Source of the DNA: a virus
IMG/VR virus record: IMGVR_UViG_3300006810_000316
Coordinates: 1-26,752 of that record
Reading direction: 5' to 3' (one strand)
DNA length: 26,752 bases
Below the pieces are notes generated by a model. The model did no database searches, was not told the origin of the DNA, and saw nothing but the letters and a program-made list of their open reading frames with translations. Position 1 is the first letter of the stretch. Every line of letters begins with the position of its first letter. The position numbers and the translations under genes were made by a program. This document shows, in pieces, positions 15,174 to 23,536 of the stretch.

Positions 15174-18100
15174 TTAAACCCTCCAAATAGCTTCCACACC
15201 ATCTCGCCTCGCACTCCCACCAGAGTAACCTGACTTGGTAGTTATCGTATCGCTAACCTCCTCCTCATACGTACTCACAATCTCCTCTTTTACATCATAG
15301 TTCCTGCGTAAAGCCTCTAAGGTCTCATCGTAGTAAGCGCCGTTTCCCTTAACGTGAAGGTGGTCATCATCAAAAGTTTTTACAACTAAATCACCATCCC
15401 AACGAACACCTAGATTTACATCGGCAATCAAAGGCACGGTCATCCAACCATGCATGGAAAGAATTCTCTCTTCCATGCACGACTTACCCAACTTAAGCGC
15501 ACCCATTATCTCATCGGGGTGCAAGTCAAAAACAATCGAGTCATGCGTGGTTTCCCAAGGGTGAGAATTCATGCCCTTCATTTCAGTGTTAACAAGAGTA
15601 AGACTGTCAATCACCATCTCAGCCGCAGCGGATTGCACGATGTAGTTCTGAGACTGACGCTTTCCACGCTCACGCTCTGCCCGATTGTCTGAATTGAAAT
15701 GCTCAAAGTAAAGCTTCGTACCGAGTGGTGATTTAGCCCAACCCTGAACCTCAAAATTCTTATGCTGTTCCTCGATCCAAGCCGCCACCCTATCAAAGCG
15801 TTTCATAAAACGCTTGATCATTTGATCAGACTCCTGAACTGACAATCCAGTCTGGTCTGCAATCAAAAATGCCGAAGCTCCGTAGACAATACCAAAGGAA
15901 ATCGTCTTTGCGTAACGACGTTCATTCTTGGTCACGCTCTCTGGGTCTTTGTTAAAGATCTGACCAGCAGTCATACTATGAAGGTCGCCACCTAAGGAAA
16001 CCATACACGTAGGACACACCCCATTATCTTCTGCACACCCTACATAAGCACATTTAGGGCAACTGTAATAAACGTTGATAAAGTGCTCGTCCTGAGTAAG
16101 TGCAGCCAATACACGCATCTCAAGCTGGGACTGGTCCATTTGGGAAACCAAGCCACCTTCAGAATACCACCGTGAAACTAAAAGCCTACGCACATCACTC
16201 GATGCCGGGAAAGAATGGATATTCATGTTCCTAGCAGCAAGTCGCCCCGTATCAGTTACGTGTGCGAGATAATTTATAGTGAGACGATTGGTATCTGGAA
16301 CGATATTCTTTGGAATTGTATCAAAGTAATCATTCGATAGCTTTTTAACTTTTTTATACAGCCTAAGCTCACTTAAAAACTCGTAAAGCTTTTCCTTCTT
16401 CTTCACCTCAAGGTCATTTAGAAGTTTAACAATAACGGCGTCGCTCGCCGATGGAGATCCAGGGTTCAAGTAAACGGGGGCTGCGTGGTCATACTTCAAC
16501 GGTTTCTTAAGATTCAAAACATCAGTAGCGCCGTCATTAAGTAACTCTACCTTCTCTGAACCCTTCTCCCCACTCAGGTCGCCAACCCAAGCGTTAGGTG
16601 TTGCAATACTAATAGCGTGAGGAATCGACGTAGCCCCAGCCTTTAGGTTATACGGAATCTTTATATTCGCCGGTTTCTCTCCCCTACGTAGAGCAGGGTT
16701 CATACTTAAGACTGGTGCCCCAAACTCACCAAAAAGAACATTAACTAGTTGAGCAGATGAGCGGGGGTTGAACTCCCCCTTGTACAAGGAATAGACCTCG
16801 TCAAATAATTGCAACCTAGAGAGTGCTGAATCTGCAATCTTTGGGTACTCTACACGGAGACGTGATAGCATATCCATGTCAACAAGTGCACCACGCTCCT
16901 CAATATCTAATAACGTATAAGAGAGTTCATGACGGCGTTGGTACGCACTCCATAAACCCTCTTTATCAATTTTCTCCTCGAAAACATGTTTCAAGGCCAG
17001 CGTAGCAACTGGGTCTATGGCACTGTATCGGCCCATCATTTCTATTGGCATGTACTTGTATGAGCGACGTTCTGGTGGTTGTTCATTAAACCACGCATCC
17101 CCCGGTATGGACCAATTACCCCACCCCAAAAACTCCTGAGCTAAAGGCTTCAAACCATGACCTCTGGTAGCCATGTGGAGCGCATAGCTCATCAACATAG
17201 TATCCCTGTGCATGTTCGGGACGACCCCAAGCTTCTCGCGAGACCATGGGCCTTCAGCTTTCAGAAAACCGTGAACTACTATCGGTATTTCAGTAAGGAC
17301 TTGCCGCAAAATCGGTGCTATCTTTTCAACATCAACTTTTGACTCAAAGTGATATAAAGGGATGCTTACCCCACTACTGATGTCAGTGGCAAAAGAAGCT
17401 GCCACCAACTTTTTTTCCGGGTCAAACAAATCCAAGTTACCTAAACGATTCGACTCGGATCTTTTATCCGATACGGAAGTATCGTACTCCAAATCAAAAG
17501 CAACTTCTGAAATCTCACCAGCCTTGAACTGCTTTAGCAAGCCTTTCAGGTAGCCCTCAGCACTCCAATTAGAATTCAGAATCTCCGTCTGGACTGGAAC
17601 CTCGACTTGGTTGATCAAACCCCAAGCCAATGAACATGAACGAAGTATAGATGATTCAAACCTGCCACGGGAGTGCAGGTCGGCTGAAGGGTGTATAGAC
17701 GGAACGATCAGGTATTCTTTCCCACGGATTGGGATATGGTAGAACTTACCCGCCATTGATGTGATCGAGGATGAGTAAATACCAGTAAGGTACCGCGTAG
17801 GAATATTCCCAAAAGTAATGATTACCTCAGGTGAATATCTCTCAATCTCGTCAAGCAAGTAGCTCACACAAGACGACACCTCTTGTTCAGTTGGACTTCT
17901 TGGAGAACGGTCAGGCTTGTGCGGGTAGCACTTCACTATGTTCGTAAATAAAATCTCTTCCGAAGGTATCCCAGCACGAACCAGCAATCCTTCACCGTGG
18001 CTCGCCGCAGGGCCGATGAAGCTCAAACCCTTCCGGTTTTCTTCTGGACCCGGTGCCTCACCCACAACAAGCACGCGAGGTTTTACAGAACCCCTACTCT

Positions 18101-18245
18101 TTACCAAGATCTGGCCGTTCACAGGGTCTTCGAGGAAGTGTGGACAATAGGAACACTTAGCTCTTGAAGCACATGCGGATGAAATCTCAGCATCATCCCA
18201 TTTAGGGTTGGCTGCACGCATCTCAGCTGGAGTAATCTCTGCCAA
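15174..18245 (-). CDS. Uracil-DNA glycosylase / family A DNA polymerase fusion
   Basis: Replicative polymerase of 1023 residues. Domain 1 (about 20-212) is a family 4 uracil-DNA glycosylase: GEAPGPEENRKG (62-73), TNIVKCYP (101-108), IHPSA (184-188), with likely iron-sulphur cysteines Cys31, Cys34, Cys106 and Cys126. Domain 2 is a 3'-5' exonuclease: Asp251 and Glu253 (DLEYD), an altered second motif with Glu331, and Tyr407/Asp411. Domain 3 is the polymerase: motif A MDQSQLEMR (703-711), motif B RRYAKTISFGIVYG (776-789), motif C HDS (901-903, usually HDE). A five-Cys zinc-ribbon-like insert (Cys729 to Cys747) lies between motif A and GGDLHSMTA. Start TTG at 18245 follows the primase stop by one base. 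Confidence 0.93.
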   Translation of the reverse strand: MAEITPAEMRAANPKWDDAEISSACASRAKCSYCPHFLEDPVNGQILVKSRGSVKPRVLVVGEAPGPEENRKGLSFIGPAASHGEGLLVRAGIPSEEILFTNIVKCYPHKPDRSPRSPTEQEVSSCVSYLLDEIERYSPEVIITFGNIPTRYLTGIYSSSITSMAGKFYHIPIRGKEYLIVPSIHPSADLHSRGRFESSILRSCSLAWGLINQVEVPVQTEILNSNWSAEGYLKGLLKQFKAGEISEVAFDLEYDTSVSDKRSESNRLGNLDLFDPEKKLVAASFATDISSGVSIPLYHFESKVDVEKIAPILRQVLTEIPIVVHGFLKAEGPWSREKLGVVPNMHRDTMLMSYALHMATRGHGLKPLAQEFLGWGNWSIPGDAWFNEQPPERRSYKYMPIEMMGRYSAIDPVATLALKHVFEEKIDKEGLWSAYQRRHELSYTLLDIEERGALVDMDMLSRLRVEYPKIADSALSRLQLFDEVYSLYKGEFNPRSSAQLVNVLFGEFGAPVLSMNPALRRGEKPANIKIPYNLKAGATSIPHAISIATPNAWVGDLSGEKGSEKVELLNDGATDVLNLKKPLKYDHAAPVYLNPGSPSASDAVIVKLLNDLEVKKKEKLYEFLSELRLYKKVKKLSNDYFDTIPKNIVPDTNRLTINYLAHVTDTGRLAARNMNIHSFPASSDVRRLLVSRWYSEGGLVSQMDQSQLEMRVLAALTQDEHFINVYYSCPKCAYVGCAEDNGVCPTCMVSLGGDLHSMTAGQIFNKDPESVTKNERRYAKTISFGIVYGASAFLIADQTGLSVQESDQMIKRFMKRFDRVAAWIEEQHKNFEVQGWAKSPLGTKLYFEHFNSDNRAERERGKRQSQNYIVQSAAAEMVIDSLTLVNTEMKGMNSHPWETTHDSIVFDLHPDEIMGALKLGKSCMEERILSMHGWMTVPLIADVNLGVRWDGDLVVKTFDDDHLHVKGNGAYYDETLEALRRNYDVKEEIVSTYEEEVSDTITTKSGYSGGSARRDGVEAIWRV

Positions 18246-18246
18246 C

Positions 18247-19197
18247 TTAATTTTCCCGCGAGGCGTCTGTATTCATCAGGAAACGCACACTAGAAGACAA
18301 CCCATACTCAATGGACGATGCCCGTAGTTCAGAAAATTTCTCTCTACCTAGTGATGCTGGGTCTTCACCAAAAGGCAGCGACACCAAGTAAAGGCTACCT
18401 ACATGAGGTGCTATTTTTCGTGCGAGACTTAAGGCTTCCCTCTTCGCGTCTGGATCTAGCGCCAAGTACAGTTTGTCTAAACCAAGAGATTGCAAGATGC
18501 GAATCTGGGGCTCAGAAAGTTGCTTCCCATAACTTGCAATACCGCTTCTACCAGCCGCAATAGCAGAGATAGGGCCTTCACAAAGAGTAGCGACCTTGCC
18601 ACCTTCACGATTGAATCGACCAAGGTTGTAAATTTGACTAGAGCGAGCACTCTGAGTCGAAGGGCAGTTCTTATACCTCGGGAGTCTACCGTCGTAAGAT
18701 CTACCGACCCAATAGCAGAGGTTTCCCTCAGCATCGTAGTCAGGAAAGATTACTCGACCATCACCAATACCAATGTTGTAGTAAGAAATATCTTCTTTCG
18801 TCAGACCACGCTCCACGAGGTAATCCCAAGCAGACATGCCTTCCTGAACCAAAGCGAAATCATCAGGAAGCTTTATGTCTATGGCCTCATCTACATTAAC
18901 AACAGTTGAAGAGACTTTCTTTCGCTTGTTCCTGTGAAAAGCCAAGTAAGATAAATTGATACCACCATGTTCCTTTGGGCGACCTTTAAACCCACACCTA
19001 AAACAATGGTAGTAACCAAACTTCTTACTCTCTCGGTCAATACATACGTGCAGCCGATACTTCGTATCTGCCGTGGGCTCCCCACGCAGCACGCAGTTTG
19101 GGCAATTCAAAGCAACGTTCTGCCCATTCGATAATAGCTGGCTGTCTGCCGCATCCAGGCCAAGCTCGGACACAGGTGAATAATCCAAGGTCGCCAT
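18247..19197 (-). CDS. DnaG-type primase (zinc finger plus TOPRIM)
   Basis: Makes RNA primers with the DnaB-like helicase. It is 316 residues, about half of E. coli DnaG and like other compact phage primases. The N-terminal zinc finger has Cys32, Cys35, Cys65, Cys68 (CPNC and CFRC). A core stretch RVIFPDYDAEGNLCYWVGR (148-166) has the DnaG 'IPI.d..G.v.gf.GR' pattern. TOPRIM follows: Glu207 (LCEGPIS), GIASYG (219-224), LALDPDA (245-251, Asp248 and Asp250) and LPFGEDPASLG (274-284). There is no long helicase-binding C-terminal domain. ATG at 19197 has GAGGT upstream. It sits directly between helicase and polymerase. Confidence 0.9.
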   Translation of the reverse strand: MATLDYSPVSELGLDAADSQLLSNGQNVALNCPNCVLRGEPTADTKYRLHVCIDRESKKFGYYHCFRCGFKGRPKEHGGINLSYLAFHRNKRKKVSSTVVNVDEAIDIKLPDDFALVQEGMSAWDYLVERGLTKEDISYYNIGIGDGRVIFPDYDAEGNLCYWVGRSYDGRLPRYKNCPSTQSARSSQIYNLGRFNREGGKVATLCEGPISAIAAGRSGIASYGKQLSEPQIRILQSLGLDKLYLALDPDAKREALSLARKIAPHVGSLYLVSLPFGEDPASLGREKFSELRASSIEYGLSSSVRFLMNTDASREN

Positions 19198-19205
19198 TCG
19201 TGACC

Positions 19206-20570
19206 TCAGCTAGCGGCTTGTGCCAAGGATACCGGCGAAATCCCCCCTGCGTGCTCCTGAATAAGCATTCGAGCCGACTGCATCGAGCACTTAATCTCAC
19301 CACCCTTACCAGTTCTGCGACACTTGACTAGCTTCAAGCGACAAATACCGTCTGTGTACTCCTCCATAGTCTGCGAAATAGCGACAACGACATCTGCCTT
19401 ACAGGCTTTCTTGTGAGACTCACTGATCATATCGAGCCCAACATGGTCACCTTTGGCAGCGGAGCGATTCGTCTGAGTATCTGTCCAGACAGCAACGCCA
19501 AAGTCATGAGCCAATGCCTTCAATTCTGTATACACCAACCCCTTCTCCACGTACGATTCACCGTCACGCTTAGCACTAGAGAGGTCATCTGCGTTATCAA
19601 TACAGACCAAGGAAGGGGCTTTACCCTTCTTGTACATCTGACGTGAGAGGAACGAACGCAAAGCGGAAACTGAAGTGCCGGGAGAAACATACTGAGAGAC
19701 TAGGTCTGCATCGCCAACACCCGCAAGAACCTCTTGCATCTTCTCCTTGTAAGCAGAACCGACGCTACGGCTAGAAATCATGGCTGTCGGGAGCCCTGAT
19801 AAACGGGCAGCGTATCGTACTGCCAAGTCAACAGTCTCTAATTCATTGACTGTGAAATGAACGACGGTATGACCATGCAAGAAAGCAGCAGCACCCATAT
19901 TAATCAGAAACGTTGATTTACCAGTGCCTGTGTAACCAAGGACAACCCCAACCTCGCGACGAGCTAGACCACCACCCATAAACCCGTCCAAGCTAAGGAT
20001 ACGAGTAGGGATTTTCTTTTCCGGGTTATAAAGATCATCCTCATCGATCAAATCTTCAATCGACATCAACTGATCTTTAATGTTCAACTCGTCTGCGGAA
20101 AAAGAAGTAGTCTGACGCCCACGGTCAAACAACTCCCAAATGTTATCTACCGGCTTATCCTGCTCAAGGTAATCAGCAGCCTGTGTCACCATCGCTTCCA
20201 TCGTACGGGATCGACCAAACTCAACTACCTTATCCGCGATCTGGTCAATATAACTCATGTCCATGTCGTAAACGTCTGCAAGTAAGCGAAGACACACTTG
20301 CTGAAACTCATCATTCTTACCGCGAGTTTCATTGACGACCATCGACTTCACGACTTCGCGAATCGGTACACGGTAATTACTGCTGCCACTATCGTAGTAA
20401 TCTTTCACCAAGCGGACAATTAAAGCACACGCCTCACTATCAAAATAACGCCAGTCAATCGTGTTGGCATAGCGGGGGAGAAAAGTAGGATCATTTAAGA
20501 TTAAGGCTACAATTTTAACCTGAAAAGAGTCATCAAAACTACCCACCGTGTAATACGTCTTATTACTCAT
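19206..20570 (-). CDS. DnaB-like replicative helicase
   Basis: Hexameric fork helicase with RecA fold. It is 454 residues from the ATG at 20570, two bases after the upstream stop and with a G-rich ribosome binding site; an earlier frame opening at 20597 lies inside the previous gene. N-terminal helical domain (1-150), linker, then ATPase: Walker A GYTGTGKST (212-220), catalytic Glu243 (FTVNELE), Walker B LVCIDNADD (321-329) and a later motif WTDTQTNRS (362-370), standing for the DnaB 'SQLNR' segment. The order matches DnaB and T7 gp4-type helicases. The primase gene follows immediately, fitting a primase-helicase pair made as separate proteins. Confidence 0.9.
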   Translation of the reverse strand: MSNKTYYTVGSFDDSFQVKIVALILNDPTFLPRYANTIDWRYFDSEACALIVRLVKDYYDSGSSNYRVPIREVVKSMVVNETRGKNDEFQQVCLRLLADVYDMDMSYIDQIADKVVEFGRSRTMEAMVTQAADYLEQDKPVDNIWELFDRGRQTTSFSADELNIKDQLMSIEDLIDEDDLYNPEKKIPTRILSLDGFMGGGLARREVGVVLGYTGTGKSTFLINMGAAAFLHGHTVVHFTVNELETVDLAVRYAARLSGLPTAMISSRSVGSAYKEKMQEVLAGVGDADLVSQYVSPGTSVSALRSFLSRQMYKKGKAPSLVCIDNADDLSSAKRDGESYVEKGLVYTELKALAHDFGVAVWTDTQTNRSAAKGDHVGLDMISESHKKACKADVVVAISQTMEEYTDGICRLKLVKCRRTGKGGEIKCSMQSARMLIQEHAGGISPVSLAQAAS

Positions 20571-20572
20571 TA

Positions 20573-22069
20573 TTATTTCCCCCCCGCTGTCCCGCAAATT
20601 GAAAGAATCACTTGATTTGGATCAGAATAGTCTAACGCTTTGAAATCCCTCGCGTGTGAATATCTTGAGAGAAAAAACTTTCTGCGCGTGGCTGCTTGGT
20701 TTTTTAGAACAAATGAACCCTTATCGCTAAAATCGATAATATCCACTGAATTCTCTCCCGGCTTTGCGCGAAGCACACGACCAGAACGTTGTATGATTCG
20801 ACGGTACGCTTTACCAGCCCCGGCGAGAATCAAAACGTTCGCATCAGGAAAATCAGCGTCCTCATCTACTGCTGGTGAGCCGATGAGGATGTAACCACCC
20901 TCAATATCTTCTAAATGCCCACGCAGTTCATTGATCGGTGTCTTTCGGGAGGTAAGTTCCCTACCCTGATCAAAGGTAATTAGTTTAGAGCCGCCGTGGT
21001 ACATCAACACCGGAAAGAACTCTTGTGAGATTGCTTTCCCCAAAGACTTACCGTGAGAAATCTCGGTGACCATCACGATGACTTTGCGCCCGCGCTTAAC
21101 AAGACCAACAGCAAGGTCTCGGATCATATCATTGCGAGCTTCGTTCTGATTAACACCGTACTTCTTTACCTTGAGCCAGTCCCTCTCCGCACCGATACCC
21201 TCAGAGCGAGCTTCTAGGAAATGGACCCTTGGCGTAGCCATGTGTCCAAGATCCATGAGCACCGAGTCCGACAACTCAACCACTGGGTCGCCCGTCATGC
21301 CTATGATTACGTAGTCAGATCTGATCTTTGGCTTGTCCTCACTAAACGGTGTCGCGGACAAACCAAGTCTGTAAGACGCTTCTGTCCCAGCACCAGTACC
21401 AACCCACATAGGGGCCTGAAGGTGTTGCACCTCCATCCACTGAACCGCGATAACGCCTTTCAGCCAGTTATGAAATGCTGAACCCTTACGTTGGTTGATA
21501 TTGTGTAGCGAGTTCACGACGGCCACCAAATGAAAGGCATCCAAATCCTTGTGCCCATCCCCAAGACGACCTACATCTCTCAACCCATACTCGGTCCACC
21601 TACTCCACAACTGGTACAAGGAATTCACACCCGGAACTACGATCAGGGTCTTCTTCTCCTCGTTCAGTTCAATCCACTTAGCAACTGCTGCGGAGATAAT
21701 CGTCTTCCCTGAACCAGTAGGAGCTATGATAAGCCCACGCTTACGGTATAAAGCTTTTGTTGCAATAGACTGCTGATAGTCACGTAGTGTTGAACCCTTC
21801 AGCAAGTCAGGCTCTACCGAAACAGTATCGATGTCATTCAATTCAGGAGCATCAACTACTTGGTATGCCATAGACACTGCATCCAACTGTCTGAGTGTCA
21901 TAGGTAAGAGACCAGTGAGTAACTTATTCCCACGCTCAAGCAGACTTAAACCTTCGACGTAGAAAGATTCCTCTAACTCTGAGAAAGTCAGGAAAGCCTT
22001 TACGTAGGCAATACCTCTGGGTGGCCCCTCCAACTTTGTATAGAGTGGACCGTAATGAAAAGTCAGCAT
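20573..22069 (-). CDS. SF2 DNA helicase, UvsW-like, with altered DExH box
   Basis: 498 residues. UvsW in T4 unwinds branched DNA and R-loops and moves origin-dependent to recombination-dependent replication. Visible motifs: LRDYQQ (Q-motif-like, 95-100), Walker A APTGSGKT (116-123), motif Ia VVPGVNSLYQLW (144-155), motif III LSATP (237-241) and motif VI IIQRSGRVLRAKPG near the C-terminus. Motif II reads MEVQH (212-216) where DExH is expected, so the metal-binding Asp appears to be Met. A UvsW-like N-terminal part precedes the helicase core. The ATG overlaps the sigma-like gene stop. It is encoded just before the DnaB-like helicase. Confidence 0.85.
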   Translation of the reverse strand: MLTFHYGPLYTKLEGPPRGIAYVKAFLTFSELEESFYVEGLSLLERGNKLLTGLLPMTLRQLDAVSMAYQVVDAPELNDIDTVSVEPDLLKGSTLRDYQQSIATKALYRKRGLIIAPTGSGKTIISAAVAKWIELNEEKKTLIVVPGVNSLYQLWSRWTEYGLRDVGRLGDGHKDLDAFHLVAVVNSLHNINQRKGSAFHNWLKGVIAVQWMEVQHLQAPMWVGTGAGTEASYRLGLSATPFSEDKPKIRSDYVIIGMTGDPVVELSDSVLMDLGHMATPRVHFLEARSEGIGAERDWLKVKKYGVNQNEARNDMIRDLAVGLVKRGRKVIVMVTEISHGKSLGKAISQEFFPVLMYHGGSKLITFDQGRELTSRKTPINELRGHLEDIEGGYILIGSPAVDEDADFPDANVLILAGAGKAYRRIIQRSGRVLRAKPGENSVDIIDFSDKGSFVLKNQAATRRKFFLSRYSHARDFKALDYSDPNQVILSICGTAGGK

Positions 22070-22620
22070 CCCAAGGCATCTTTCAATTTAGATCTCAGGA
22101 AACTCTTCTTCCGTTGGAAAGTTGACCTGCCCAACTTGAGAAACTTTGCACAACTATCGTCAGAGGTGTCCCTCTGAATAACCGCAACCTCGCCAGTGAG
22201 AACTTCCAAATAAGTTTTCAGACCTGACTCTTCCATAGCCAGTTGAAATCTACGAACACTGATAGCGGTAAGGTGAAGTGTCTCGGGACTATGAGACACT
22301 GAACTGATCGAATCGATGTCGATCAAAAGTTCTTCAGAAAGGATCTTCTTGATGCGACCAAGTTTTCTTGGGACGGCAACATTCAAATAGGCTAGAAGCC
22401 TATTTTCATCCCGTGAACCATCAAACTTTTCACAGATTTTCCAGACCTGTTCCCATGCAATCTGGACATTATCCTCAAAGTCCAGACCATTCTTCTGCTT
22501 CCATAAAACAGCGTTTCTTTTTATAAGTCCTTGAATTTTCTTGGAATTATAAGCTCTACTGAAGCTATCTTCGACTATCCCTTGCTCTCCCACCACACCA
22601 ACTCCTTCTGCCCAAGGCAT
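22063..22620 (-). CDS. Sigma-70-like transcription factor (short)
   Basis: 185 residues from the ATG at 22620, with GGGAGA about 5-6 bases upstream; a TTG 12 bases earlier overlaps that site. Residues about 25-92 look like sigma region 2: a helix, then DFEDNVQIAWEQVWKICEKF (48-67; the ECF 'D..Q..f...w....F' pattern) and AYLNVAVPRKLGRIKK (77-92). The C-terminal part, about 145-182 (CAKFLKLGRSTFQRKKSFLR), reads as a region 4-like helix-turn-helix. Length is that of ECF sigma factors. It may direct host RNA polymerase to phage promoters. It heads the replication operon. Resemblance is by pattern only. Confidence 0.65.
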   Translation of the reverse strand: MPWAEGVGVVGEQGIVEDSFSRAYNSKKIQGLIKRNAVLWKQKNGLDFEDNVQIAWEQVWKICEKFDGSRDENRLLAYLNVAVPRKLGRIKKILSEELLIDIDSISSVSHSPETLHLTAISVRRFQLAMEESGLKTYLEVLTGEVAVIQRDTSDDSCAKFLKLGRSTFQRKKSFLRSKLKDALGC

Positions 22621-22653
22621 TCTCTCTCCCAATGAGAATCAAAGAGAAAGCGT

Positions 22654-22682
22654 AGAATCGCAGAACTCTATTCAGATGTCAA
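22654..22682 (-). promoter_or_regulatory. Weak promoter candidate for the replication operon
   Basis: A perfect TTGACA (22682-22677, minus strand) is followed after 17 bases by GATTCT (22659-22654), which has only 3/6 matches to TATAAT. It lies about 30 bases before the sigma-like gene, where a promoter is needed because a terminator ends the upstream unit at 22840-22866. The rest of the 22633-22839 gap shows no gene; it is AT-rich with no further clear element. Confidence 0.3.
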
Positions 22683-22839
22683 CAACAACCGCTGAATTTG
22701 CTCTAAATCCACCAACCAACTGCGAAAAAAAGAAATAGGAGCCATATCTAGTAGGAATCGTTCTGGCCCGATTTAATTTCTCTACTAAACCTTAGAGGCA
22801 AAAAATGCTGATTTTGCTCTCGAAAAATTAAAAATTTTG

Positions 22840-22866
22840 AAAAAACTGGCTAATTACTTGAGCCAG
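22840..22866 (-). terminator. Rho-independent terminator after the HTH gene at 22854-23327
   Basis: On the minus strand CTGGCT (22866-22861), a 9-base loop, AGCCAG (22851-22846) and then TTTTTT (22845-22840). The 6-bp stem is perfect. Its first arm lies in the last codons of the gene and the loop contains the stop codon. It separates that gene from the replication operon. Confidence 0.7.
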
Positions 22867-23327
22867 AAAACCAGTTCTCGGATGTCGAACTTTCGTTTTT
22901 TGGTCATGGAAAAGATGGCTTTTCGGGTGGCGTTTGGGTTTAAGCCTATGATTTCACATACTTCTACGAAGCTGAACGTCGGCTCAGACTTGCAATCTCC
23001 GTTCAGCCATGCTTGAGCAGCTAACTTGTTGGCCGTGATTCCGGCACTTTCTGCGCTATTACTTCGCTTCTTCTTGCGAGGGCCTTTTTGTAAGCACCAG
23101 ATTGCATCACCAAGCGCAGCGATCCGAAGACGCACCTCTGGGGTAAATCGGTTTAACCCAGCACTGCTTTTTTCAATGACAAAGTTTGAGTATGCGTCTA
23201 CATCATAGTTGCTCAGAACCTCTAACCCTGCTTCCCACTCAGCAAGAGTGAAAGATTCTTCGATTGATAGACCTAACTTAGTATCTATGTCACTTTTATT
23301 TTTCTTAGAGGACCGTCGCTTACTCAT
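22854..23327 (-). CDS. Putative HTH regulator
   Basis: 157 residues. The N-terminus is basic (KRRSSKKNKS). The middle (40-85) is helical and contains RLRIAALGDAIWCLQKG. The C-terminal part TFSFVEVCEIIGLNPNATRKA (about 117-137) matches a pattern I know from phage and proteobacterial hypothetical proteins ('FSFe-CE-LGL-P--vR'), which reads as a helix-turn-helix; it ends ELVFWLK. It is probably a DNA-binding regulator. It has its own terminator and no ribosome-binding site near the ATG. Tandem TATAGG repeats begin 15 bases upstream, so it may control itself through them. Function not established. Confidence 0.6.
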   Translation of the reverse strand: MSKRRSSKKNKSDIDTKLGLSIEESFTLAEWEAGLEVLSNYDVDAYSNFVIEKSSAGLNRFTPEVRLRIAALGDAIWCLQKGPRKKKRSNSAESAGITANKLAAQAWLNGDCKSEPTFSFVEVCEIIGLNPNATRKAIFSMTKKRKFDIRELVFWLK

Positions 23328-23341
23328 CGGATGCCAAGAAG

Positions 23342-23389
23342 TTGGACCCTATAAACATTCCTATATTGGACCCTATAAACATTCCTATA
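23342..23389. repeat. 24-bp tandem direct repeat made of four TATAGG boxes
   Basis: ttggaccctataaacattcctata occurs twice, exact and head to tail (23342-23365, 23366-23389). On the minus strand TATAGG recurs four times with a constant 12-base period, separated alternately by AATGTT and GTCCAA. It lies 15-62 bases before the ATG of the HTH gene at 23327, in the divergent intergenic region, so it may be an operator or promoter array. Confidence 0.85.
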
Positions 23390-23427
23390 ATAATCTAAGT
23401 AAGAATGTGCTATTTTTATTTTAATTT

Positions 23428-23453
23428 TAATCCGATCTATTAATCCGATCTAT
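23428..23453. repeat. 13-bp tandem direct repeat in the divergent gap
   Basis: taatccgatctat occurs twice in tandem (23428-23440, 23441-23453), inside a very AT-rich stretch reaching to about 23510. It differs from the neighbouring 24-bp repeat. It may be a second regulator site or iteron-like origin element. The rest of 23328-23536 holds no gene that I can see. Confidence 0.8.
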
Positions 23454-23536
23454 TAGGTGTAATTATTTGTTTTATTAGAAAAAAGAAAATATTTATTGTT
23501 TTCAGAGCTAAGAGTTTATGGTAAATCAAATAACGA

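Noticed and set aside
18490-18909. Plus-strand open frame of 139 codons
   Set aside because: It lies wholly inside the primase gene on the other strand, has Ser/Thr/Arg-rich shadow composition and no ribosome binding site.
22741-22840. Possible small gene or RNA in the gap between the HTH gene and the sigma-like gene
   Set aside because: No start with a ribosome binding site, no coding-like frame and no stable fold apart from the terminator.
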